From the NCBI GenBank assembly GCA_030524105.1, contig JAUNHE010000006.1, forward strand, positions 62,001 through 126,000: a DNA stretch of 64,000 nt, in the 5' to 3' direction. The notes under the pieces are model-generated. The model did not search any database. It saw only the letters and a program-made list of their open reading frames with translations, and had not been told where the DNA came from. A program made the position numbers and the translations under genes. This document shows, piece by piece, positions 42,501 through 50,631 of this stretch (position 1 is the first letter of the stretch; the number at the start of each line of letters is the position of its first letter). The stretch comes from Rothia sp. (in: high G+C Gram-positive bacteria) (GTDB lineage Bacteria > Actinomycetota > Actinomycetes > Actinomycetales > Micrococcaceae).

Positions 42501-44510
42501 AATAAGCCGATCCAAAGAGTCTGACTCGCGTCGCCCTTGCAGGTAGGCGCTGAAGGCTTCTTCGTAAACCCGGGCCACCCGGTAGGGGTCCACCCCGGCG
42601 GGAAACCGTACTCCAAAATCGTAGAGAATAAAGGAGCGCCCATCTGAAGGGTGTATGTCATAGGGGCGCTGGTCAATAACGGTTAACCCCATATTTTGTA
42701 GCACCGGCAGCAATTCAGTCAGCGTATGGGCTTGTGAAAGGTAGGTTTTGATGCGGGTCTTGTCCTGGTTACTGCTGACCCGTATCGCTGCCGGTGGAGC
42801 CTGGTCCTGGCAGAGGGATTCAAAGATGGCAATATCTTCGATAGCTTCTTCAACACAGTAGTCTGCCCGATAGGTGGCCGGGGCTGCTTCTGCCCAGGTT
42901 GCGGCTAGATCCCTGCCCTGTGGACCGGGTTGGCTGCTTTCTAGGGCGGCCGCTGTTGCTTCCGACCAGGATTTAACGGCCCGCTGCAGTTTAGCTTCTA
43001 CGGCTGCCGTCTCCACCTGCGGTATTGTATTGGGATCCTTTAACCTAAGACGGAAGAAGAGCCTGGCTAGAGAGGATGTGGACAGTCTCACCTCAAAGTC
43101 TAGGTCTTGCAGGTCAAATTCTTGGCGAAAAACGTTTTCGATGCGCTGACGTACCCCGGTGTTGTAACGATCTCTAGGCAAAAAAACCACAGCAGAAACA
43201 AAGCGTCCAAAATCATCGGGGCGGAGGAAGAGCCGGGTGGTCCTGCGTTCTTCTAGGCCCATAATGCCCCGGAAGATACCGGTCAGGGTATCAACATCTG
43301 TGTGGAGCAATTCGGAGCGGGGGTAGTCTTCGATAATGCCGGTGAGGGTTTTATCCGAGTGGCTAGCTGGCTGGAATCCCAACCGGCGACGTATGATGGC
43401 AGCCCTTTCTCGCACGAGGGGGGTCTCCACTGCCGGTAGAGAGTAAGCCTGTAGCGAGAAGAGGCCTAGAATGACGTATTCACCAATGATTTTTCCTGCC
43501 GCGTCAAAGTCTCGTATGCCAATGTAATCTAGGTATTCGTGGCGGTGTATGGTGGAGCGTGAGTTGGCCTTGGTGATGTAAATAGGCCTTGGGTCGGTGG
43601 CATTCTCTATGGAGAGCCCCTCTAACTCTATGCTTTTTGTATGGGTTGTACTGAGGATCCCCAGGCCGGATCCTGCCCTGTCGGTAAGGCTTAATCTAGG
43701 GCCTTTGTAGTTGAGATCGCGGGCTTTAACACCCATAAACAGAAAGTTACCCCGGGTTAACCAGCGTAAAAATTCCTGGGTGCTAGCGATGCGGGTAGCC
43801 GGATCTATTTCTGAGTTGACCTCTCCTGTGTAATGCTGGGGGCCGCCAAGGGTAATGTCTTGGAGTTTTTGCATGGAGTCTGCAATATCAAGAACCCGCT
43901 CTGCCATGGCTTTGTTATCCGCCGCTGCACGTTTAACGTCGTGCAGCACACTTTGAATGTCCGCAACCAGTTTGCTGCCGTCTTCCTGGCTGATGCTGCC
44001 AGCTAATCGTAAGGAGATCCACGATTCGATTGTGGCCTTACTACCGGGGCTGGTGCTAAGGCTGGGCAGCCGAGCGGTAGCTACATCTCCTGAGGCTACG
44101 GGTTGGGCAAGTCCCGTACTCTGCAGGCTGGTTAGTTGGCCCTCTTCGTCCCGGTGCACAATAAAAGTGGGGTGATTCAGGGAGGCTATGCCGCCGTAGC
44201 GGGCTGCTATTTCTGCGGTGACTGAGCTGACCAGAAAGCTCATGTCATCGGTAACAATGAGCAGGGTACTCTGCAGTTCGTCCCTGTTGACCTCAACCAG
44301 GGACTGGCCCGGTTTGCGCTTCTGGGCTAGCTCGCGGTGTTTACCGGCTAGGTCTTCTAGACTTTGCCTGCTGTAGCCTGCTAGTTCTTCTGCCGAAGTT
44401 TGCTGATAGTAGCTGTTGATCCAGTCTTTGCTATCGGACCACAACCGCATATTCTCGCTGCTCGTTCCATTTGTGTCCATGCCGTGTTTGACCGACAAAA
44501 CTGCCTCCAT
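39582..44510 (-). CDS. gdh: NAD-specific glutamate dehydrogenase, 180-kDa class
   Basis: The 1642-residue protein is of the large actinobacterial/proteobacterial NAD-GDH (GDH180) class. The long N-terminal part contains ACT-like regulatory regions. The catalytic domain has FGSIARGGLRWSDRREDFRT (about 823-842) and IPTGAKGGFF with the catalytic Lys, followed by the NAD-binding Rossmann part (SIIGEGGNLGM). It deaminates glutamate to 2-oxoglutarate. Start candidates are 44510 and 44480 (MDTNGTSSENM). It is a single gene; an MHS transporter upstream on the same strand might supply an organic acid or amino acid. Confidence 0.93.
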   Translation of the reverse strand: MEAVLSVKHGMDTNGTSSENMRLWSDSKDWINSYYQQTSAEELAGYSRQSLEDLAGKHRELAQKRKPGQSLVEVNRDELQSTLLIVTDDMSFLVSSVTAEIAARYGGIASLNHPTFIVHRDEEGQLTSLQSTGLAQPVASGDVATARLPSLSTSPGSKATIESWISLRLAGSISQEDGSKLVADIQSVLHDVKRAAADNKAMAERVLDIADSMQKLQDITLGGPQHYTGEVNSEIDPATRIASTQEFLRWLTRGNFLFMGVKARDLNYKGPRLSLTDRAGSGLGILSTTHTKSIELEGLSIENATDPRPIYITKANSRSTIHRHEYLDYIGIRDFDAAGKIIGEYVILGLFSLQAYSLPAVETPLVRERAAIIRRRLGFQPASHSDKTLTGIIEDYPRSELLHTDVDTLTGIFRGIMGLEERRTTRLFLRPDDFGRFVSAVVFLPRDRYNTGVRQRIENVFRQEFDLQDLDFEVRLSTSSLARLFFRLRLKDPNTIPQVETAAVEAKLQRAVKSWSEATAAALESSQPGPQGRDLAATWAEAAPATYRADYCVEEAIEDIAIFESLCQDQAPPAAIRVSSNQDKTRIKTYLSQAHTLTELLPVLQNMGLTVIDQRPYDIHPSDGRSFILYDFGVRFPAGVDPYRVARVYEEAFSAYLQGRRESDSLDRLIVAENLSWKDVSVLRAYTHYLTQLGRGFTPEFMSDTLLAHPQATRLLIEFFRTSFDPAAQFKSQEEREGKRKQIQRELDTELGKIPTLDADRFMRSMATVIAATLRTNAYLPDQALALKIAVDQIDFAPLPHPKFEIFVYSPRVEGVHLRFGSIARGGLRWSDRREDFRTEVLGLVKAQMVKNAVIIPTGAKGGFFPKQLPDPSQDREGWLEEGREAYKIFIRALLSVTDNLCLAQDASQKVSRPEGVIARDGDDYYLVVAADKGTAAFSDIANQISAEYQFWLGDAFASGGSVGYDHKAMGITARGAWESVKRHFAELGKDIYTDPFSLVGIGDMSGDVFGNGLMRSKVCKLVAAFDHRDIFLDPNPDPEVSFAERVRLYQLPRSSWQDYNPQLISEGGGVYSRGVKSIKISPQVRQALDLSADLTELTPHELISAILKAPVDVIYNGGIGTYIKASSENHAQVGDRANDGLRIDGKDVRASIIGEGGNLGMTQLGRIEAAEAGVLLNTDAIDNSAGVETSDREVNIKILVDRLVAEGALAEDERANFIESHREDVGRQVLETNLEQNVLLQAERHGVIPGVSAYIRLIHDLEERAGLVREVEFIPSDQDILERFDKTGITLTSPELSVLAAYVKISLTEELEKTDFAEDPYLERVLRDYFPPALVEQFPDQIVNHPLRQEIICTRVANELVDRAGITHVFRVQEETGAPVAAIARAFIVSRELFDIDKAAKIHRELSPAIPLAGWQAIIRDWQRVLDRLSRWLIAEGHVVTAEPIEQTIDRYRGVIRLRRNLPEYLSDDSRRRVRALRQQAEEWGIPEDLLTVWIRSFEGFALMDVVRTAQAYELDVDKVAYIYFSVYDRFGIDTILTLISRLPRTDRWETLARSALRDDLYEVAAALALKVVTDQQLAQVPTSVAEADSHLTAWLQDHPVRMGRVDAMLDSLAQQQLPAGQHPRLAVLQVALRVLRGAVH

Positions 44511-44671
44511 TGGGTCTTAGCCACATCTTTGTGGGCTGCTGGCGCGCAGAGTTATTTTCCACTCGCATCCCAGGATATAACGTGACGGGGCACATGTGCA
44601 GCGCTCTGGACAGAAGTTGAGCGGTCTTTCTTTAAGAGGGCATCTTTAGGCTACTGAACAAGCTAACTGTC

Positions 44672-45988
44672 TCAGATTCCTCGATCTATGCGCTCCAGCG
44701 GCGTGTTGGCGCTTTCCCTGGCCGTTGCAGCCGCGACAATCACCAGCAAACTTATGGCACAGGTAAAGGTGGCCGGCCCTAGCCAGCCCTGCATAGCCTG
44801 CCCGGCAAAAAAGGTTGCTGCCACCGGTGCTAAACCACCGGATACGGCAAAGCCAATCTGGGTACCCAGGGCCATGCCGGTGACCCGCACCGAAGCCGGA
44901 AACATCTCAGCGTAGAAAGAAGGCCAGACCCCGTTAGCCATGGAATATAGCCCGCCATGCATAAGAACTCCGCACAGAAAAATACCTAGGACGTTTTGTT
45001 CATGCACCGTGTAGAGATAAGGGTACATCATGACCGCTGAGCCCAGAGCACCCAGCATAAAAACCGGTTTGCGGCCAATACGGTCCGAGAGCATGGCAAA
45101 GAGTGGGATGGCTAAAAATCCCAGCGTATTACTGGCTACCGGCACCCAGAGCATGGTGGTTCGTTCAATGCCCAAGTTTGTTGCATAACTCAGTGCAAAA
45201 GTTGTAAAGACCATATTAACCGTGTTCACCATGGCACAGAGGGCAATTCGTATGACCGCTTTTTTATGGCCGGCAAAGACCGCCCGCAGGGGCTTATGGT
45301 CCTTTTGTGCTCCTGCAACAAAGGAGGGAGGCTCCTGCAACCTACGCCTGATCAGCCAGGCAACCACAACAACGACAGCAGAAAACCAGAAGGGCACCCG
45401 CCAGCCCCAAGCCAGCAGTTCTTCTTCTGGCAGCGCAGCAAAAGGAATAAATACCGCTGTGGCCAGCAAAGTGCCAAACTGTGTGCCCTGCAGGGTCCAG
45501 CTAGTGATGAAAGCCCGGTGATGGTCTCGGGCGTGCTCAAGAGACATAGAAATAGCACTCGCTTGCTCTCCCGCAGCGGACAAACCCTGTACCATCCGGC
45601 ATAGCACCAGCAGCACCGGCCCCCAGATGCCGGCCTGGTCGTAGGTGGGTAAGCAGCCAATGGTAAAGGTTGCCGCCCCCATCATAAAAAGGGTAAGCAT
45701 CATGACAAATTTTCTGCCAAATCTATCGGCCAGCGGTCCCATGAGCATGGCCCCAAAAGGCCGAACCACATAGGCTACCCCAATAACAGCCATAGATTTT
45801 AAGATGCCGGCAGCAGCAGAGTCACCGGGAAAGAAAACACGGTTAAGCACAATGGCCGCCGCTGTTCCATAGACTGCAAAATCATAATATTCCAGCGCGG
45901 AACCAATCCAGCTGGCAAAGGCAGCCCGCCGCGGGGACTTCTCGAGCACTGCCAGCTCTACCGGCTGCTTTGATCTCAGGTCCGCCAT
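44672..45988 (-). CDS. MFS transporter, metabolite:H+ symporter (MHS) family
   Basis: ATG at 45988 has GGGAAAGGTG upstream and is preferred over the more distal 46006 start, giving 438 residues. The N-terminal ASWIGSALEYYDFAVYGTAA and GPLADRFGRK, and helix 4 with FRMVQG-like LCRMVQGLSAAGEQA, identify the MHS family (ProP, KgtP, ShiA relatives). These import dicarboxylates, betaines, shikimate or proline. The substrate is unknown. It is 160 bp upstream of the glutamate dehydrogenase and in the same orientation, with an independent promoter likely. Confidence 0.88.
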   Translation of the reverse strand: MADLRSKQPVELAVLEKSPRRAAFASWIGSALEYYDFAVYGTAAAIVLNRVFFPGDSAAAGILKSMAVIGVAYVVRPFGAMLMGPLADRFGRKFVMMLTLFMMGAATFTIGCLPTYDQAGIWGPVLLVLCRMVQGLSAAGEQASAISMSLEHARDHHRAFITSWTLQGTQFGTLLATAVFIPFAALPEEELLAWGWRVPFWFSAVVVVVAWLIRRRLQEPPSFVAGAQKDHKPLRAVFAGHKKAVIRIALCAMVNTVNMVFTTFALSYATNLGIERTTMLWVPVASNTLGFLAIPLFAMLSDRIGRKPVFMLGALGSAVMMYPYLYTVHEQNVLGIFLCGVLMHGGLYSMANGVWPSFYAEMFPASVRVTGMALGTQIGFAVSGGLAPVAATFFAGQAMQGWLGPATFTCAISLLVIVAAATARESANTPLERIDRGI

Positions 45989-46183
45989 GCTAAACACCTT
46001 TCCCACAATACGGTAAACCTTGCTGAAGTTTCTTCTATTATGGGGAAACCCTACCCTTTATAAGGCAAGAAACAAATAATTACGGCCAGCATAAGGGGCT
46101 TTATTCGCAGCGGCCCCGGCTACGGCAAACAGGGGCTATGCTAGAGACAGTCACGCCAGCCCAGGAATCTAGCAAAGGAAAAC

Positions 46184-47176
46184 ATGTCTGCAGCTGTCCG
46201 TACCTCTATTATTATGCCGGTCTACCAAACGGCAGAGCACCTTGTCGATGCCGTACGGTCCGTCCTAGCCCAAACAGATTCAGACTTTGAGCTGATTGTG
46301 CTCAATGATGCCTCTCCCGACGATTCAGCTCAACGGTTAGCAGCTTTTCTTCAGGCTCAGCCCGACCCCAGGGTGCAGGTTCTTAATTTCAGCAGCAACC
46401 GAGGCGTTTCGGCAGTCCGCAACGAGGGACTAGCCCGGGCCAGGGGAAGCTGGATTGCCTTTCTTGATTCCGATGACCGCTACCAGCCAGATTTTCTGGA
46501 AACCATGCATACCTATGCCTACGAAACCGGCTCAGAGATAGTCCAGGCTGCCCATATGCTGGTAGATAGTAGTGGCCAGACCAGTATTCGCCAGCGAACC
46601 AACCCCGGCCTTTACACCGGTCAGCAGGCGGCTAGGCTTCTGCTTCAGGATCAGCTAACACCCTATATTTGGGATAAATTATTTTCCGCAGATCTCTTAC
46701 AGGGGCTGAGTTTCAAAGAAGACATTCACCGGGCAGAAGACGCTATTTTTGTTCTTGAGGCAGCACAAAGGGCCAGCTACGTCACAGTCTGCCCCCGGGC
46801 TCTCTACCGCTATACCGTAGAAAATACCGGGTTGACATGGGGACGGATCACTCCCGTCTCCGAAAGTATACGGCTCATGGAATATATGCGGGAGGCTGCT
46901 GCAGATCTGCTAGCAGACCCAGCCGGCCAGCGTGCCTTCAGCATTAGCCAGCTCATTACCTTTCTTAATAATGCCCAACAGGCCCTTCTAAGCAGCAGCC
47001 AGCAAGCAGCACAGGTTATTGACCAGTGCCGCCAAGAAATACACTGGCAGGATATTGTTCATGCCACCTACCAGAGGCCGGTTTTTGCTGCCGCAGCCAG
47101 TCTACTTAAAATCAGCCCAAAACTTTATCACAGACTTTACGGTTCTTACGTCAAAAAAACCTACGGCCTGGACTAA
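46184..47176 (+). CDS. Family 2 glycosyltransferase
   Basis: The 330-residue protein has a GT-A fold with IIMPVYQTAEHL at the start, NDASPDDS (nucleotide-binding Asp) and AFLDSDDRY (DXD-type metal site, about 97-105), with no membrane helices. ATG at 46184 follows AAAGGA. Its 3' end overlaps the convergent flippase-like gene by 4 bp. It probably transfers a sugar during synthesis of a cell-surface glycan by the neighbouring cluster. Donor and acceptor are unknown. Confidence 0.85.
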   Translation: MSAAVRTSIIMPVYQTAEHLVDAVRSVLAQTDSDFELIVLNDASPDDSAQRLAAFLQAQPDPRVQVLNFSSNRGVSAVRNEGLARARGSWIAFLDSDDRYQPDFLETMHTYAYETGSEIVQAAHMLVDSSGQTSIRQRTNPGLYTGQQAARLLLQDQLTPYIWDKLFSADLLQGLSFKEDIHRAEDAIFVLEAAQRASYVTVCPRALYRYTVENTGLTWGRITPVSESIRLMEYMREAAADLLADPAGQRAFSISQLITFLNNAQQALLSSSQQAAQVIDQCRQEIHWQDIVHATYQRPVFAAAASLLKISPKLYHRLYGSYVKKTYGLD

Positions 47177-48504
47177 GGGTTTGGGTCCGCTAGCGAGCGC
47201 CGGGCATAGAGCAGCATGGCCGTAAGATGCACACCAAAACCACAGCCCGGACCCACAAAAAGTGCTAGCACAGAACGACTCACCAGATCTAAGGGAAGAA
47301 AAAGTAGGGCCAGGGAAACCAGGGCAGCAAGCGTCCAGCCAGCTACATAAGCCCGGTGAGCATTCAGGGCGATCACCGCAGTGCCCGAAAGAACCAGGAG
47401 GGCCATCACCGCAGAAGCTAGCACCAGCAAGCCCAAAAGCCAACCGCTCAAAACCTGATCATAAACTTCCACTTCGTTCGGTTTAGGCGGATAGATAAGC
47501 CTAAAAAGCCAGGGACCAACCAGCCCTGCCAGCAGAGCCCCCAGCAAACCCACACCCATCAGGGCAGCCGCCGGTTTAACCATTGCCGCCACCGGCCGAT
47601 GTTTTTGTTTCAGAAAGGCAGAAATAGCAAAGCCTTGAAAGGCCTGCAAGGGAATCATAATAGGTGAGCGGCAGATGGAAATAGCCAAAATCATCAGTGC
47701 CAGCTCAATGCTGGCCCGTTCAGATAGCTGCCCGCCCTCACTGGCACGCATGAGGGCCGGAAAACCCGTCATCAAAACAGCGGAAGCTGCAGAAGAGCCC
47801 ATAGCAAAAAGAATATTTCTGCTTAAGCGGGCCGAACCAACGTCGGCCCTAGCAGTAAAGGTAATCCGGGCCTGTCTGCTGCATAAGAGCAAAACCATCC
47901 AAAAAAAGACTGCAGAAACAACTGCCAACTGAAAGCCAGCGAGGCCTACGGCAAACAGGGCAGCCAGCAAGATAGCCAGCAGCCGCCAGCTGGCCTCAGC
48001 ACCGCCTAGCAGGGCAAACTGGTACCACTTTTCCCTGCCAGCAGCAGCACCACTCATGGCAGCATGGACCGCATACAGGGGAACGCTGCAGCCAATGAGA
48101 GCGGCAGAAAAATACACCTGACTATGAAACTGCCCGGGGGCCCACCAGGGTGAAGTCAGTAAAACCAGTAACCCAATAACGAGGCCAAAAGCGGCTGCGA
48201 TGGCAATAACAGGTGCCCCCGGCCGGCCCAGGCCAGCATCAGTGAGCCTAGTCTGTAGGCGGGCTGCCCCCACTGCCCGTGTGCTCTCCTGCTGTAGCCC
48301 GGCCACAACACCGTAAACGCCAAAGAGAAGGGACCAAAAGATAAGAAATTGTGAATTATCCAGGCTCTCAAGATTGTGTTTGGCAATAACCGTTACCAGA
48401 AAAGCAGAAAGAGCCGCCAGCATAGAGGCAGCCAGAATCGCCAGAGATTCCTTTTTGCTGATCCCTTTTTTCTGCTGCCGGTCTTCTTCTTTATGCTCGG
48501 ACAC
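47173..48504 (-). CDS. Flippase-like polytopic membrane protein (Wzx/polysaccharide biosynthesis type)
   Basis: This 443-residue protein has about 12 hydrophobic segments in the arrangement of MATE/Wzx-type lipid-glycan flippases. A charged, lysine-rich N-terminus precedes the first helix. No strict signature is visible, so the call depends on topology and on the surrounding glycosyltransferase genes. It lies 3 bp after the start-proximal end of the upstream GT2 gene (48508) in one minus operon. Likely role: moving a lipid-linked glycan across the membrane. Confidence 0.65.
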   Translation of the reverse strand: MSEHKEEDRQQKKGISKKESLAILAASMLAALSAFLVTVIAKHNLESLDNSQFLIFWSLLFGVYGVVAGLQQESTRAVGAARLQTRLTDAGLGRPGAPVIAIAAAFGLVIGLLVLLTSPWWAPGQFHSQVYFSAALIGCSVPLYAVHAAMSGAAAGREKWYQFALLGGAEASWRLLAILLAALFAVGLAGFQLAVVSAVFFWMVLLLCSRQARITFTARADVGSARLSRNILFAMGSSAASAVLMTGFPALMRASEGGQLSERASIELALMILAISICRSPIMIPLQAFQGFAISAFLKQKHRPVAAMVKPAAALMGVGLLGALLAGLVGPWLFRLIYPPKPNEVEVYDQVLSGWLLGLLVLASAVMALLVLSGTAVIALNAHRAYVAGWTLAALVSLALLFLPLDLVSRSVLALFVGPGCGFGVHLTAMLLYARRSLADPNP

Positions 48505-48507
48505 AGG

Positions 48508-49383
48508 CTATTTAACCAGGTGCCGGGCAAGGTTTTTAACCCCGGACCATTTTTTGGCCCGGGCTGCCCTGGGAAGCAGGCTGGCTGCGTGCAGTCGTGA
48601 GGATAGATGCAGGCTAGCCACCTGTGCCGCCTTGGTCCACCCTTTAGCCTTAAGCTCCAGGGCAACTGTCTCAAAATAAGTACGTTCTTCTTCAAAGCGG
48701 CTACCCTCTAAAGCCCGCCAGGAAGAGTCTGAGGCCTTGTGGCGCCGGTACATAAAGGCAAGGGCCTGGTCGTAGTATAAAGAGCCGCCGGTCATGGCCA
48801 CGTCCAAGACCAGGGCCATGTCCTGAACAACATTCAGGCCTTCTCTAAAGCCCAAGCCAACAATTGTTTCTGCACGCCACCCAAGGGAGGGAAAGTAAAG
48901 CCAGTCGCCACGAAGAATAGAGATTGCCAGCTGCTCTCCGCTCAATTCCAGGCTCTTTTTAGGCCGATAATAGGCTTTTGTTTTTTCAACCAGGGTGTTA
49001 GAAAGAGCATTATGCTCATCAATAACGACGCAGCCGGGCTGAAAAATCTTAGCCTGCGGGTGAGCGGCAGCTGCTTCAATAAACCAGTCAATATAGTTGG
49101 GTAGCATCACATCGTCAGCCCCCATCACGGTAACTAGCTCATTCTGAACAAAAGTAAGTGCCTTGCTGTAGTTACCGTTAGCCCCCAAATTTTTTTCATT
49201 ACGCATATAGGTAATGCGATCATCATTAAGGGAGTCAAACCAACCGGGAATACTGTCGTCCGGGTAGCCATCGTCAACAACAACCAGCCTCCAGTTAGGG
49301 TTGGTTTGCCTCAGGACGGACCACACCGCCTGCTTCATAAAGTCAACGTCCCCGTAGTAGGGAAAGAGCACATCAACGGTCAT
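48508..49383 (-). CDS. Family 2 glycosyltransferase
   Basis: The 291-residue protein has a GT2 N-terminus (VDVLFPYYGDVDFMKQAV, VVDDGYPDD) and a GADDVM metal site in place of the usual DXD. The C-terminal part is alpha-helical and basic. The ATG overlaps the stop of the DUF2304 gene by 4 bp. It is part of the surface-glycan operon 52674 to 47173. Acceptor and sugar unknown. Confidence 0.85.
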   Translation of the reverse strand: MTVDVLFPYYGDVDFMKQAVWSVLRQTNPNWRLVVVDDGYPDDSIPGWFDSLNDDRITYMRNEKNLGANGNYSKALTFVQNELVTVMGADDVMLPNYIDWFIEAAAAHPQAKIFQPGCVVIDEHNALSNTLVEKTKAYYRPKKSLELSGEQLAISILRGDWLYFPSLGWRAETIVGLGFREGLNVVQDMALVLDVAMTGGSLYYDQALAFMYRRHKASDSSWRALEGSRFEEERTYFETVALELKAKGWTKAAQVASLHLSSRLHAASLLPRAARAKKWSGVKNLARHLVK

Positions 49384-49802
49384 TTTTTCTCCTGTGTCTG
49401 CTTAGGCAGGCAATTTTTCTGATTAATATTTTTGCTGTTTAAATCTGGCGACTGCCGTCCTTGCGGCCCACCCTGCTGCAAAATAGCCCGCAAAATTGCT
49501 ACTTCTTCTGCCAGGACCCGGGTCTCGTCGGCAGTGTTAGAAAGTTCTAGACTCAGATGCAGGCAAACGCCAATGAGCATCATAATAGCTAGCAGAAAAA
49601 GCAGGTTAACCGGCACCACCACACCGGTAAAGTCTGCTAACCAGTGTAGAAGGTGGGGAAAGATGGCAAGAATAATAATAATTCCCGAGACAAGCAGCCA
49701 AAGTGCTGCATATTTTTCTTTCATTTTTTGGTTACGAACCTGGGCTATAACCATCACAAAAATTAAGATAGCCAGAATAAGGAAGAATATATTAGACGGC
49801 AC
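49380..49802 (-). CDS. DUF2304-family small membrane protein
   Basis: The 140-residue product has three membrane helices (about 4-20, 33-50 and 63-84) followed by a coiled, charged tail, with the LRNQKMKEKYALLW-type segment (VRNQKMKEKYAALWL here) typical of DUF2304. Such proteins are regularly encoded beside dolichol-phosphate-mannose-type glycosyltransferases, as here (3-bp gap to the GT2 gene upstream, 4-bp overlap with the GT2 gene downstream). It probably anchors or assists them. Function is unproven. Confidence 0.8.
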   Translation of the reverse strand: MPSNIFFLILAILIFVMVIAQVRNQKMKEKYAALWLLVSGIIIILAIFPHLLHWLADFTGVVVPVNLLFLLAIMMLIGVCLHLSLELSNTADETRVLAEEVAILRAILQQGGPQGRQSPDLNSKNINQKNCLPKQTQEKK

Positions 49803-49805
49803 GAT

Positions 49806-50546
49806 TTATCCTTCCACCGTAGTTTTTTTACGGGTCATAGAAATAGCAAAGGCAAAGAAAGAACGTACAAGGTAGATGGCCGATTTTAGCCCACCTGATG
49901 ACGGTGTCCCCCCTTGCCGCTGTCGCATAGTTACCGGTACCTGAATCACTTTGCAGCCTGCTCTAATAGCCATGACTGTTGAATCAATAGTGTCACCAAG
50001 GTACTCTGCCGGTAGAAATTCGCAGTATTGCTGAATACCTTTGCGATTAGCGGCACGAAAACCACTCGTCACATCAGTAAATTCTTCTCCGGAAATACTG
50101 GAGAACATAAAAGATAAAAGCAGCATAGCCCAACGCCGAGGGCCCTTAACCTTGTAGTTATCTGCCTGAGCAAATCTGGAACCAATAACAATATCGGCCT
50201 TCTTCAGCCCCTCGAGCAGTGTTTCAACATATTCTGGAGGGTGCTGGCCATCCGCATCCATCTGCATGGCAGCGTCGTAATCCATCTGGCGGGCATACTT
50301 GTAGCCGGTCCGCATGGCAGCCCCCACTCCCATATTAAAGGGAAGGTCAATAACAAAGGCTCCGGCTGCTTTTGCTACCTGAGAAGTATTATCTGTTGAG
50401 CCGTCATTGATCACCACAAGGTCAACCCAGGGCACGGTCTTTTGCAGCGCCTTAATGCTGGCAGTTATTGCTTCTTCTTCGTTCCAGGCGGGCATAATAA
50501 CAAGGACGCGGGGTCGATCCTGCTGCCCCCGATCTATCTGGCTCAA
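49806..50546 (-). CDS. DPM-like family 2 glycosyltransferase
   Basis: The 246-residue protein has LVIMPAWNEEEAITASI, VVINDGSTDNT and MQMDADGQHPPEY (metal-binding DXD at about 92-94), the pattern of polyprenyl-phosphate glycosyltransferases such as dolichyl-phosphate mannose synthase. There is no C-terminal membrane domain, so the DUF2304 protein encoded next may anchor it. It likely makes a polyprenyl-phosphate sugar donor for the GT-C-like DUF6541 protein encoded upstream. Confidence 0.87.
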   Translation of the reverse strand: MSQIDRGQQDRPRVLVIMPAWNEEEAITASIKALQKTVPWVDLVVINDGSTDNTSQVAKAAGAFVIDLPFNMGVGAAMRTGYKYARQMDYDAAMQMDADGQHPPEYVETLLEGLKKADIVIGSRFAQADNYKVKGPRRWAMLLLSFMFSSISGEEFTDVTSGFRAANRKGIQQYCEFLPAEYLGDTIDSTVMAIRAGCKVIQVPVTMRQRQGGTPSSGGLKSAIYLVRSFFAFAISMTRKKTTVEG

Positions 50547-50631
50547 GTCTCTTCTGCTCCTTATGCGCGGCCTTCTCTAGTCTAGCAGCCTATCCTAACC
50601 CTAACTGCTGGAGGTCATGGGCTAGCAACCA

